This document shows positions 54,050 through 62,957 of a stretch of 64,000 nt of DNA, piece by piece. A program made the translations under genes and the position numbers. The notes under the pieces are model-generated. The model was not told where the DNA came from. It worked only from the letters and a program-made list of their open reading frames with translations, and did not search any database. The stretch's first letter is position 1. Each line of letters opens with the position of its first letter. The DNA is from Pseudoalteromonas tunicata (GTDB taxonomy: Bacteria; Pseudomonadota; Gammaproteobacteria; Enterobacterales; Alteromonadaceae), in assembly GCF_002310815.1 (NCBI RefSeq), contig NZ_CP011032.1, positions 2,644,001 through 2,708,000 of the forward strand. The letters are read 5' to 3'.

Positions 54050-55162
54050 TTAATGTACTTCTTCAATGCCGATAATCTGTTCAAGTGTCGGCGCTGCAAA
54101 TTCTGGATTAGACTTGGCAAGCTCTTTCACTTGTTGTTGCTCTTTTGCTTCACGAATTAGCTTTTCACGAAAGCGAATATAATGAGCATTAACTTTATCA
54201 AGTGGGATTAAACGGTTTGCTTTTGGATGAGACACTTTAGGCTCTTGATGGGCAATGACTGCCATATCTTTTGCTTGCTGCACAAAACGCTCAATTCGGC
54301 ACATATACCAAGGTCGCACAGGCCCCCAAAATGGAATTGGCAACGGTTTAATGAGTGGTAAAAGCAAGTCACGTTTAGGCTCTTGATAACAAACGCATAC
54401 CCAGCAGGTATTTTCATCGATAGGTGTAGGGATAAAAATCACATCAAACACATCACTGCGAATAAGGATTAAATTCGGCATTTGCACGTCAATGCCAAAA
54501 CGCCAGCCGCGAGTCCAAGGTTTACGAGCAACTAAGGTTTCCTCAGCGGTGCGGTCATCATCTGGACGTAAAATAAAGTCACTGGTGATCAGCGTGTCTT
54601 CGACCTTACACTCGAAATTATCAACTCGACCTCCTTTTGGATCCCAAATATTGATGGCTGAACCTTTATGGACAAATGGAATATGATAAATCTCACACAC
54701 ACTTTCCACATAGCGGGTGTAATTGATTGGAGCATCCCAGCCATAATAGGAATAGTGGCCTTTATATTCCTTAAGTTGTTTAAACATTGGGATATCTGGA
54801 TATTCATGCTCTTGACGCACGTCTCCAAACCAAAACCAAATCAGGCCTAACTCTTCTTTAACCTTGTAGCTTTTAACGCACATGCCTTTTGGCACATTAC
54901 CTTTTTGACCTAGCACTGGCATATGAACACAATCACCTTGCTGATCGTATTGAAAACCATGATAAGGACAGGCAATCAGATCACCATGTTGTTGACCCAA
55001 ACTTAATTTAACGCCTTTGTGAGGGCAACGATCATCAAGACAAACTAATTCACCCGCTGTATCACGATAAAGTACCAACAGCTTTTCTAATCGTTTAATA
55101 CCTACAGGTTTTTTCTTAACGTCTTGGGTGCGTAAAATCGCATACCATTGATTAGGGATCAT
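54050..55162 (-). CDS. tamC: Rieske non-haem iron oxygenase-like protein
   Basis: 370 residues. The Rieske centre is CLDDRCPHKGVKLSLGQQ and LIACPYHGFQYDQQGDCVH (Cys-x4-Cys-x-His and Cys-x2-His). The catalytic domain has YVESVCEIYHIPFVHKG, which offers histidines for a mononuclear iron. It resembles ring-hydroxylating oxygenases and, more distantly, the RedG group that makes carbocycles in prodiginines. Its step in the tam route is not known to me; it may act on the bipyrrole or the tail. It overlaps the tamB start by four bases. Confidence 0.8.
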   Translation of the reverse strand: MIPNQWYAILRTQDVKKKPVGIKRLEKLLVLYRDTAGELVCLDDRCPHKGVKLSLGQQHGDLIACPYHGFQYDQQGDCVHMPVLGQKGNVPKGMCVKSYKVKEELGLIWFWFGDVRQEHEYPDIPMFKQLKEYKGHYSYYGWDAPINYTRYVESVCEIYHIPFVHKGSAINIWDPKGGRVDNFECKVEDTLITSDFILRPDDDRTAEETLVARKPWTRGWRFGIDVQMPNLILIRSDVFDVIFIPTPIDENTCWVCVCYQEPKRDLLLPLIKPLPIPFWGPVRPWYMCRIERFVQQAKDMAVIAHQEPKVSHPKANRLIPLDKVNAHYIRFREKLIREAKEQQQVKELAKSNPEFAAPTLEQIIGIEEVH

Positions 55163-55431
55163 TGTTCCACCTCCTTGCTAAATTGACGGTAAACCAGCTC
55201 ACTCAGTACTTGGACTGAATTAAAATTATCTGGGTGAATTTCAAGCACCGGAAGGCGCACTGAAAATTCGCGATGAATAAACTCAACCACATCAAAAATG
55301 GATGCTGAATCAAGAATGTTCAGTTTGATGATTGGAGTATTGGGTAAAATTTGTTCCTCATCATCCAAATAACTCTGTGCGATAAACTGGCACAATTTGG
55401 TTGAAACGTTCTCAAACGTAGAATCTAACAT
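55159..55431 (-). CDS. tamB: Peptidyl carrier protein (PigG-like)
   Basis: 90 residues, a stand-alone carrier with the phosphopantetheine site in LNILDSASIFDVVEFIH. It should hold prolyl, then pyrrolyl, between TamE, TamG and TamF. The start overlaps the tamA stop by seven bases, and its end overlaps tamC by four. Confidence 0.85.
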   Translation of the reverse strand: MLDSTFENVSTKLCQFIAQSYLDDEEQILPNTPIIKLNILDSASIFDVVEFIHREFSVRLPVLEIHPDNFNSVQVLSELVYRQFSKEVEQ

Positions 55432-57488
55432 GATAAATTCAGCTCCTTTTCTGCTACATTTCCTGCGACTTTGATGATTTGCTCTGCCAATAAGCTCGGC
55501 GTATTGCAGCTGTAAAGCACATCAGGCGCTAAATAAACTCCTGTTTGCTGCTCAAGCCGAAACAGAATTTCCATCGCTAATACTGAATCCAAACCAACAT
55601 TGGTTAATGGCTCATGCTCAGAAATTTGAGCGATTGCCACCCCTGTTAATTCACTTACTCGGGCAACTAACCACTTAGCAACACTGTCTTGATTGCTGAT
55701 ATCAAGCGACACTTCACGTGGCGCAATTTGCTCGCCTTGCAGTTGATATTGGAAATACACCGGCAGTTGTTGTTCTTCATAGGCTTTTTTAATTGCAACA
55801 CGCTGCAACTTGCCAGAAGAGGTAATTTTTATCGTTTTACGAGGTAAAAACAGAATAATGTCGGCACGGATACCAAAGCGCTCTACTAACCGACCATTTA
55901 AAATTTTGGCGTACTGATTAAATTCAGTCACATTGCGCGGCACTTCAATCGCCATAATCAATTGTTCTTTGCCCTCTTTAGGCACAGAAAACGCAGCACT
56001 GCGGCAATTATTTAATTCAGGAAAAGCCAGCGTTGTTTCGTATTCAAGATCTTGCGGATAGAAATTCGCCCCACGAATGATCACGACTTCTTTTAAGCGG
56101 CCAGTAATAAAAAGTTCATCTTGATGATAAAAACCAAGGTCGCCAGTGCGGTGGAAAGTCTCTTCGTATCCAGCGAGCGGTAAACCAAAATTGATTGCGG
56201 TACGTTCTGCATCTTGCCAATAGCCAGGGCTAATACTACTGCCTTGCAACCATATTTCACCAACTTGACCTTGCGCAACTTCAGTACCTGTTTCTGGATT
56301 GACGATACGTGCTTGTAACGAGCTATGCACCACTCCACTACTGACTAACCAAAGGCTGTGGGCGTTTGGAGTATTTAACGGCTTGACCATGCCATGTTTA
56401 AGTAACGGCTCATCGATACATAATTGCTTGTACTGTTGCCCATGAGGCTTACCACTAACCATTAACGTGGCCTCTGCCATACCATAACAAGGTAAAAATG
56501 CTTCAGGCTTCAGTCCACATGGCGCAAACTTATCAAGAAATTGATTAATAGAATGCGAATTAATGGGCTCTGCACCACAAAACAGATTTTCTAACGAGGA
56601 CAAGTCTAATTCCGCTAGGCGCGATTCTCGGATATTCTTAACTGCTAATTCATAAGCGAAGTTAGGCGCACCTGTCGTTGTTGCACGATAATCACTGACC
56701 GCTTTTAACCAGCGATATTGACTACGCAAGAACAAATCGGTCGGCATTAATAATGTCGGATAACCAGTATAAACACCTTGCATAACCCCGCCCACTAACC
56801 CCATATCATGATGCGGAGGCAACCACAGCATCATTCTGGTATGGTCTTCTTTATGGCCAAAACTTTGTCGGATCAGCTCCGAGTTTTCCATAATGTTTTG
56901 GTTGGTGATAATGACCCCTTTAGGCTTACCTGTAGTACCAGAGCTATATTGCAGCAATGCAATTGAGTGTTCATGGGTTCTAAAATCACTAAGCGGTTGT
57001 GCAATGACACTTGCTAAGTCTTCAATTAATAACCAGCGTACCGAGTCAAGTGCAATATGTTCTTGTAATTTGGGTAAAATATCGCGATTGGTGATAACTA
57101 TTGGGTTACCTAAATCAGTAATGGCAAACTGTAAGCGTTCAATTTGTAACTGACTTTTGGGGGGGAAAGATGGCACAGCAATCACATTCGCTGCCATACA
57201 GCCATAAAAAGCGGTCACAAATTGCACCCCTTGCGGGAGCACAATCAACGCCTGATCTTGATTATGACTTGTCTTGATTAATGCTTGTAGCCCAATCGCA
57301 ATTCGGCTTATTTCTTGGCTAAGAGTTTGATAATCATACGAAGCCTCTGACTCACCATTATCACTAACAAATCTAAATACTTCTTGGCTCGGCTTGTTTC
57401 GAGCATCAAAAGCAAGTAAGTCAATCAAACTACTTGCTTCACATTGCATTAAGTCTCTTTTTGGAAAATGAGGAACGGTAGATCCCAT
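55425..57488 (-). CDS. tamA: Fatty acyl-AMP ligase with C-terminal ACP (didomain)
   Basis: 687 residues. The N-terminal ANL domain shows IALLQYSSGTTGKPKGVIIT, LPPHHDMGLVGGVM, PCYGMAEATLMVSGK and FHRTGDLGFYHQDELF. The C-terminal ~90 residues are an acyl carrier with LTNVGLDSVLAMEILFRLEQ. Family knowledge from P. tunicata TamA is that it activates a C12 fatty acid and places it on its own ACP, the first step of the enamine tail. GGAGAAG precedes the ATG. It is the promoter-proximal gene of the cluster. A long regulatory region lies upstream. Confidence 0.92.
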   Translation of the reverse strand: MGSTVPHFPKRDLMQCEASSLIDLLAFDARNKPSQEVFRFVSDNGESEASYDYQTLSQEISRIAIGLQALIKTSHNQDQALIVLPQGVQFVTAFYGCMAANVIAVPSFPPKSQLQIERLQFAITDLGNPIVITNRDILPKLQEHIALDSVRWLLIEDLASVIAQPLSDFRTHEHSIALLQYSSGTTGKPKGVIITNQNIMENSELIRQSFGHKEDHTRMMLWLPPHHDMGLVGGVMQGVYTGYPTLLMPTDLFLRSQYRWLKAVSDYRATTTGAPNFAYELAVKNIRESRLAELDLSSLENLFCGAEPINSHSINQFLDKFAPCGLKPEAFLPCYGMAEATLMVSGKPHGQQYKQLCIDEPLLKHGMVKPLNTPNAHSLWLVSSGVVHSSLQARIVNPETGTEVAQGQVGEIWLQGSSISPGYWQDAERTAINFGLPLAGYEETFHRTGDLGFYHQDELFITGRLKEVVIIRGANFYPQDLEYETTLAFPELNNCRSAAFSVPKEGKEQLIMAIEVPRNVTEFNQYAKILNGRLVERFGIRADIILFLPRKTIKITSSGKLQRVAIKKAYEEQQLPVYFQYQLQGEQIAPREVSLDISNQDSVAKWLVARVSELTGVAIAQISEHEPLTNVGLDSVLAMEILFRLEQQTGVYLAPDVLYSCNTPSLLAEQIIKVAGNVAEKELNLSC

Positions 57489-58371
57489 GAAACTTCTCCT
57501 TTATTGTTTTCCTATTTTTGGCCGCGACAAAAACCGAAAATGCAAAACCGCCACAAGTCCGTTGCCGAATTAAGTAGTACAGCCAATTATCCTAGGTCAT
57601 AAATGTTTCATTTTGAGGTACACATGTCAATACATTTAACAAAATTAACAAATTTGACACATTTGAACTTACACATATTCAAAATGAAACTTTTAAAGGG
57701 TTTCTATGGCAACAGGCTGCTCTAGACGTACCTATTATAGAAATGAAATAAGGATTAAAAATGAATCTTTTATGACTTAATTAAAAATTTCAAGCCTATA
57801 ATTTATCTAGTTAAAGTAAAAACTCTATTTAATAGAGTGCCAGCAAAAAAGTTTGAGACTAGACAGATTTAAGCTAAACAAAACGATTATTTTAACTTTC
57901 GAAACAATCAGTTATGATGCCAAATAACAAAATGACATTGATCTTTTTACACCATTATTAGCTGCAAACTGTCATCGCTATCGCCCGAATAATCCCCAAC
58001 CTAAGTGATGGTAATAAATCTATCTCGAACCGTTATTTTTAAGGTTAACTGCGCTCGATTAACATGCAATAGATCCACTATTGACGTATCAATCGACCTT
58101 ATTGCCCTTTAAAATATCTGACTAAAAATGAATAACTTGGATAGTTATTTTTAATTCCGTATGTTGGTAACATCTCTTATCCAATATTCAAATTACCTAA
58201 ATTTTTACCGATTCTCTGATGCCCTATCAATTGCCTAACGTCACCGTTTTAGCTTTGACAACGTCATATTAATGTAAAGTTTGTACCTTTTTATGTAACA
58301 TTGTAAGTTCAAACTGTATAATTGCAAATTTACGAAATAGAAAAATTAAACGTGAGCGATTGAGAAACAAA
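57489..58371. promoter_or_regulatory. Long divergent regulatory region between tamA and the second PPTase
   Basis: About 880 bp, A+T rich, no gene. Near the tamA side are two nested inverted repeats: GTTTCATTTTGA at 57605-57616 with TCAAAATGAAAC at 57679-57690 (12 bp, perfect) and, inside, ATGTCAA at 57624-57630 with TTTGACACAT near 57653-57662. They are candidates for operator sites controlling the tam operon. No -10/-35 pair was clear. Confidence 0.55.
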
Positions 58372-59109
58372 ATGACGGTATTAAGCTGCGCAATTAGCCC
58401 TTTTATTACAGATCTAACTAAAAAATATCTTGTCGGATTTCATGGTGCTTGTTATCACTGTAACTTTGACCCTGAAGGCTATTTAGACTCAAACGTTAAA
58501 TATCTGCTTGGAGAAAATCTTCATGCTTCACTGACTCGAGCAGTAATTAAACGAAAATCAGAGTTTGTTGCCGGTCGCTATTTAGCTAAAAAGGCATTAA
58601 TAGATTTAGGTGCAAACACTACACAAGTTGCAATAGGAGAAAATCGAGCCCCTGTGTGGCCAAATTCTTTTATCGGTTCAATCAGTCATTCGCAGGGTTT
58701 TGCGATATGTGCTGTCGCAAATACAAGTGATATCAAAAGAATTGGGCTCGATGTTGAAAACTATCTTGAAGCAAAAGTCGCCAAGGATATTCTTCCAACT
58801 GTGCTCATCGAATCTGAATACCCATGGGTGGGTACTAAAAACAACCCCAATCCTCAGGTGTTTACACTTATCTTTTCAGCCAAAGAAAGTCTTTTTAAAG
58901 CGCTATATCCAGAGGTCGGTCATTATTTTGATTTTGACGTCGCGCAAATAAAAACTATCGATTACCAAACAGGAAAATTCAGCCTTCAGTTAGTACAAGC
59001 TCTCGGTCCTACACTACCTGTAGGCACCTGTTTTGACGGCATATTTGAACTACATGAACACCAAGTGTTGACCCTGATTGTGAGCCAAAATGACGTGCCA
59101 CCAGCATAA
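58372..59109 (+). CDS. Second 4'-phosphopantetheinyl transferase (EntD-like)
   Basis: 245 residues from ATG 58372; a TTG at 58360 is possible. Motifs: FVAGRYLAKKALIDLGA, SFIGSISHSQGFAICAVA, IGLDVENYL with the metal-binding acids, and FSAKESLFKALYPEVGHYFD with the catalytic Glu and Lys. It is of the EntD/siderophore type and longer than TamS. It is divergent from tamA, so it may belong to a separate unit. Whether it shares carriers with TamS or serves another pathway cannot be told. No other biosynthetic gene is near it in the window. Confidence 0.9.
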   Translation: MTVLSCAISPFITDLTKKYLVGFHGACYHCNFDPEGYLDSNVKYLLGENLHASLTRAVIKRKSEFVAGRYLAKKALIDLGANTTQVAIGENRAPVWPNSFIGSISHSQGFAICAVANTSDIKRIGLDVENYLEAKVAKDILPTVLIESEYPWVGTKNNPNPQVFTLIFSAKESLFKALYPEVGHYFDFDVAQIKTIDYQTGKFSLQLVQALGPTLPVGTCFDGIFELHEHQVLTLIVSQNDVPPA

Positions 59110-59452
59110 GTATTAATAAAATAATGGCGAAAAATTATTAAAAGAATGTAAAAAAGACTAAAAAAGATTTATCCACTATCGAGATGATTTGTTCCTTAAT
59201 GGGAACTGTAAATTATTGATGATTCAGGTTTTAATAAATTCAATATAAAAGTAGCTAAGTATTGAGCTTGTTTAGCCCGTATTCATTCATAAATTTTTAA
59301 TAAGTAGGATGGATTTTTTACGCTATAGTCAACACTTTCCTAAAGGAAGTCAGGTCATCAAAGGGTGATTTGTTAGGAGAAACTGACCTTAATCACTTGG
59401 ATGTGGCCATTGTTAGTTAGCTATATCCAGTACTAACAAAAGGACTCGCGTT
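59110..59452. other. Intergenic region before the 752-residue protein
   Basis: About 340 bp, A+T rich, no open frame of note. AAAAGGACT lies upstream of the next ATG. I see no clear promoter or hairpin. Confidence 0.5.
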
Positions 59453-61711
59453 ATGACTACCGAACTAAATATTGAATCCATCCAAGAACTGCTCGAACCT
59501 ATCACCACGCCACTTGGCAAACATTCAGGTGAACAACTAGTCTATACGGACTCCCTCAATGAGCCAGTCTCCTTTAATTTTCTTGGGGCAAAAGGCGCTT
59601 TAGATGGTGAAATTGATGTAGAGCTTTTTAACTCAAAAGATGACAAAGACGACAGCCGTATTTTGTTTAGCATTGCAACAAACACACAAGAGCATGAACT
59701 AAGCCCCGCTATTGCCTATCACGGTGATAGCTGTTGGTTAAAGTATTCATTAGAAGCCAATATTAAAGGTGATGGTCACTATTCATTAAGTGAACTAGGT
59801 ATAGGCATAGATGCTAATGAGGGACTACTTATCTCATCTTATCGTCGCCATGCACCGACAGAAACATTGGGAAACGCTGTTATATCAGACGTACGAACTT
59901 TCCCTCTTATCTTTTCAGTCGAAGACGTAAAATCGATACAACCCGAAGAAGCATTAGAGATGGAAACGAGTGGAAAGCTCGTTGCCAATGCTGAGTTTGC
60001 CTGGGGTGAAATTTTGGCTTCTAGTCTCTCAACATTTAGCAAGTTACTTGATCAAGGAGAGATCTTAGATATCAAACTAGATGCCTCTTTATCAGCTCAA
60101 TTAAATGTATCGATTGAAGGCGGCTTTAAAGTGGTATTTTATCGACAACAAGGCGATAACAATGTTGTTCGAATTGGTGTTAAGAAATCAAGTTTGTATG
60201 AGTTTGATGGGACTATTAATGCAGGTATTAAAGCTCAATTAATTGATCCTCAAAACTTTAAGACCGTCTACACAGCAATTGTTGAAGGATTTTTTGAAGC
60301 ACCACTAAATAAAATAAATCAAATTCTTGCATTGGTTAATACAGACGATATACCTGACGAATTGAAGTTTTACATCAACAAAATCTCTGATCGAATCGGT
60401 TTACAAGATGGCATTGATACAATAGAAGACATTAAAGAAAACATTGAACAACTGCAAAAGAAAATCACTGACGGTATCATCCAGGCTGCCAAAGCCAAAG
60501 CGGAGTTGAGTTTTGCCTATGAGTACAATCGCCTCACTGAAACTCAGTCCTTAGCGGAACTTATTGTCAGTAATGCCGCACTGGAACACGTTCATGGACA
60601 TGCACTCGCAGGTCGAATTTTAGATATGACTGCAATGGTTAATAATGATTCAGTCAAACTTGAGCGCTTCTTCTATCAAAAAACGACCAAAATCGAAAAA
60701 TCCTATGGTTTTAATTTAGGCTTTGGTAAATGGCAGGCCATGAGCCGCAATAATTCATCAATAAAATATGTTGAAAATCAAAATGCATCAGGGGAAGTAA
60801 AACTCGCAACTATCGCAATGCGTGGGTATAAAGACAACTACTTTGGTGAAAAACGAGATTTTTATATCTCCTTTGAGGCTCAAATGCCTGATTATTCCCT
60901 ATCGAGAGTACCGAGCATCAATGAGTTTAAACTTGGTTTAACTCTGGTCCACCAAAAAGAAGGGATTGATATTAACCCAAGGGAAGTGCAAAAACTTGCT
61001 GATGAATTTGCGGTTTGGCAGCTTGCTCCTGCGGGTGAGTTAGAGGATGCAACTGAAAAACTCCTAACCACGCTTGATGGTGCAACAGATATCAAAATTG
61101 CCAGAACCATCACGGTCGATCATCAAGCCTTTATCCAATTACTGCCCCTATTAAGCGAATTTGATATTCATCGGTTGTCAACCAGTTTTGCCGCAGCTCT
61201 GCCCACTGCAATGCGACTGCAAGTCGGCCGCGCGACACCATCGTTAAAAGTTAAATACTATCAACCAATACTCGCGTCATATCTTAACGGTGATTTCTCA
61301 CGACCAGATGACCTTGCTGCTTACGCTTACCAATATCTTAAAAAAGAGGGTATGGGTAAACTTGCGAGAAAAGAAAGAGATTGGCGCTCAGCGGGCGGTA
61401 GCATGCAATTCCACTTGGGTGGATTAGCTAAATATCATGGTGATATTAGAAAAGAGCTGAAAAACCTCTGTAGTGGCATGAAAATGCTTAAACAAGCCTA
61501 CACAACAGGCTTAAGTCATGAAGTACTTGATGATGCATTTTATCTATTTGATGACATGGGTAAAAGTGAGCTCTATACCCGGATTTTTGGTAATTTTTTA
61601 TTATCCTGCGCCAATGAGTTCGAAGAACTTGCCGGTACACTGACCTGCTCTGCAGTAATTGACTACAAAAAAGATGGCCAAGTGCAGCAACTAGTGTGGG
61701 GCATGTCGTAA
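59453..61711 (+). CDS. Large protein of unknown function
   Basis: 752 residues; not recognised. It has no signal peptide and no transmembrane stretch, and is acidic overall. Features: beta-rich N-terminal half (FLGAKGALDGEIDVELFNSK, KVVFYRQQGDNNVVRIGVKK), a charged, probably coiled-coil segment about residues 320-350 (IKENIEQLQKKITDGIIQAA), and a C-terminal half with many aromatic and charged residues (QYLKKEGMGKLARKERDW). It looks cytoplasmic and could be part of a large assembly. Start 59453 has AAAAGGAC upstream. It is followed by a hairpin terminator, so it seems to be its own transcription unit. Confidence 0.75.
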   Translation: MTTELNIESIQELLEPITTPLGKHSGEQLVYTDSLNEPVSFNFLGAKGALDGEIDVELFNSKDDKDDSRILFSIATNTQEHELSPAIAYHGDSCWLKYSLEANIKGDGHYSLSELGIGIDANEGLLISSYRRHAPTETLGNAVISDVRTFPLIFSVEDVKSIQPEEALEMETSGKLVANAEFAWGEILASSLSTFSKLLDQGEILDIKLDASLSAQLNVSIEGGFKVVFYRQQGDNNVVRIGVKKSSLYEFDGTINAGIKAQLIDPQNFKTVYTAIVEGFFEAPLNKINQILALVNTDDIPDELKFYINKISDRIGLQDGIDTIEDIKENIEQLQKKITDGIIQAAKAKAELSFAYEYNRLTETQSLAELIVSNAALEHVHGHALAGRILDMTAMVNNDSVKLERFFYQKTTKIEKSYGFNLGFGKWQAMSRNNSSIKYVENQNASGEVKLATIAMRGYKDNYFGEKRDFYISFEAQMPDYSLSRVPSINEFKLGLTLVHQKEGIDINPREVQKLADEFAVWQLAPAGELEDATEKLLTTLDGATDIKIARTITVDHQAFIQLLPLLSEFDIHRLSTSFAAALPTAMRLQVGRATPSLKVKYYQPILASYLNGDFSRPDDLAAYAYQYLKKEGMGKLARKERDWRSAGGSMQFHLGGLAKYHGDIRKELKNLCSGMKMLKQAYTTGLSHEVLDDAFYLFDDMGKSELYTRIFGNFLLSCANEFEELAGTLTCSAVIDYKKDGQVQQLVWGMS

Positions 61712-61727
61712 GGGAATATATTAATCG

Positions 61728-61752
61728 ACGGGCTTTTATGCAGTTAGCCCGT
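61728..61752 (+). terminator. Possible intrinsic terminator
   Basis: Stem ACGGGCT / AGCCCGT with an 11-base loop, 17 bp beyond the stop of the 752-residue gene. The T-run after it is short, so it may be weak. Confidence 0.5.
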
Positions 61753-61859
61753 TTGCAACTTCAAGCTAAATAAAACCCCGCGTTACAACATCCAAGAATT
61801 AAATCTCAGTCTGCAACCGACCCATAACAAACTGTATCCATAGAAGGCGAATAAACGCG

Positions 61860-62075
61860 TCAATTACTCAAAGACGCTGCGCTACACCGAGAGTGAACAA
61901 TATTTGTGAGTTTGTGCTGGTGGGATAAGTAAAATGAAAAATCGCTGTGATTTTGATATTTAAAAGCTATTTTCACCACCGAGTTCATCGAGACGCTGCG
62001 CTACACCGAGAGTGAACAATATTTAAGAGTTTGTGCAGGTGAATAATTAAGATGCAAAATTTCCCCTTGTAGTGC
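61860..62075. repeat. 119-bp tandem duplication of the GACGCTGCGC repeat family
   Basis: AGACGCTGCGCTACACCGAG starts at 61872 and again at 61991, followed each time by AGTGAACAATATTT and similar sequence. It belongs to the same family as 18442-18740. The rest of 61753-62270 has no gene. Confidence 0.85.
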
Positions 62076-62270
62076 ATTTCCCGAGACAAGAGCTGAAACA
62101 ATTACAAAGCGAAAATTATACAACTCACTGCCATTAAAAATAGGAAACTTATCATCCTAAAATTCAAAAACCTAAAGAATTTATAATTTTAATTCAATGT
62201 GTTATAAAATTTTTAATTCGAAATGCCACTCGGATCACTTCTATTCTAGCTAGCATTAAAACTCTTTGTT

Positions 62271-62957
62271 TTATGAAAGCAGTCGCTGGAGATTTTTCTT
62301 AAAGGTTTTACTGGCTTTGACTGTTCGACCGCACTCCAACGTCAATAAGTCTGTTTCTAAAGCGACTACCTTGACATTATTAACCACATAAGACTTATGT
62401 ACTTGGGTAAATTGCCTATTAGGAAGCGCTTCAATTAATAACTTTAAGCTACTACTTACCAGTACCATATCATTGCCCTGCCAAAGTTTTACATAGTTAC
62501 CATAAGCTTCTAATAAGGTGATATCAGTTAAACTAAACTTTCGTTTTTCTCGGTCGACCTTAAGAATAATATGCTGCGGTTCAGGTTTATTTAATAATTG
62601 CTTTTGAGTACGTAACCTAACTTTATCTAATGCCAAAGAAAGGCGCTCACCACAGACTGGTTTTAATAGATAATCTGTTACATCTAACTCAAAACCTTGA
62701 ATAGCATATTCTTGATAAGCACTGATGATGATAACTTGCGGGCGGTTCCGTAAGACCTTTAATAAATCTATCCCGTTAAGGTCTGGCATATTAATATCTA
62801 GAAAAAGTAAATCGACCTCATTACTAGCAAGCCAGCTCAGTGCTTGGGTTGCATTATAACAACGGCCAACGATACGAATATCTGAATGTTGAGCTAGATG
62901 ATATACAATTACTTCATGGGCAAGTGGTTCATCATCAATCATTAAGGCTTTTAGCAT
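62271..62957 (-). CDS. LytTR-family response regulator
   Basis: 228 residues from ATG 62957, which is coupled to the kinase stop; the longer start at 62990 lies inside the kinase gene. The receiver domain has KALMIDDEPLAHEV and the phosphorylated Asp in DLLFLDINMPDLNGIDLL, with the conserved Lys in DYLLKPVCGERL. The C-terminal part is a LytTR DNA-binding domain (NYVKLWQGNDMVLVSSSLKL). Such regulators bind direct repeats in promoters of surface or extracellular-product genes. The target is unknown. No link with the tam cluster is shown. Confidence 0.93.
   Translation of the reverse strand: MLKALMIDDEPLAHEVIVYHLAQHSDIRIVGRCYNATQALSWLASNEVDLLFLDINMPDLNGIDLLKVLRNRPQVIIISAYQEYAIQGFELDVTDYLLKPVCGERLSLALDKVRLRTQKQLLNKPEPQHIILKVDREKRKFSLTDITLLEAYGNYVKLWQGNDMVLVSSSLKLLIEALPNRQFTQVHKSYVVNNVKVVALETDLLTLECGRTVKASKTFKKNLQRLLS

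Noticed and set aside
34455..57488. Prodigiosin cluster
   Set aside because: PigD- and PigB-type genes for the monopyrrole are missing, and a fatty acid ligase-ACP plus an extra acyl-CoA dehydrogenase are present, which fits tambjamine.
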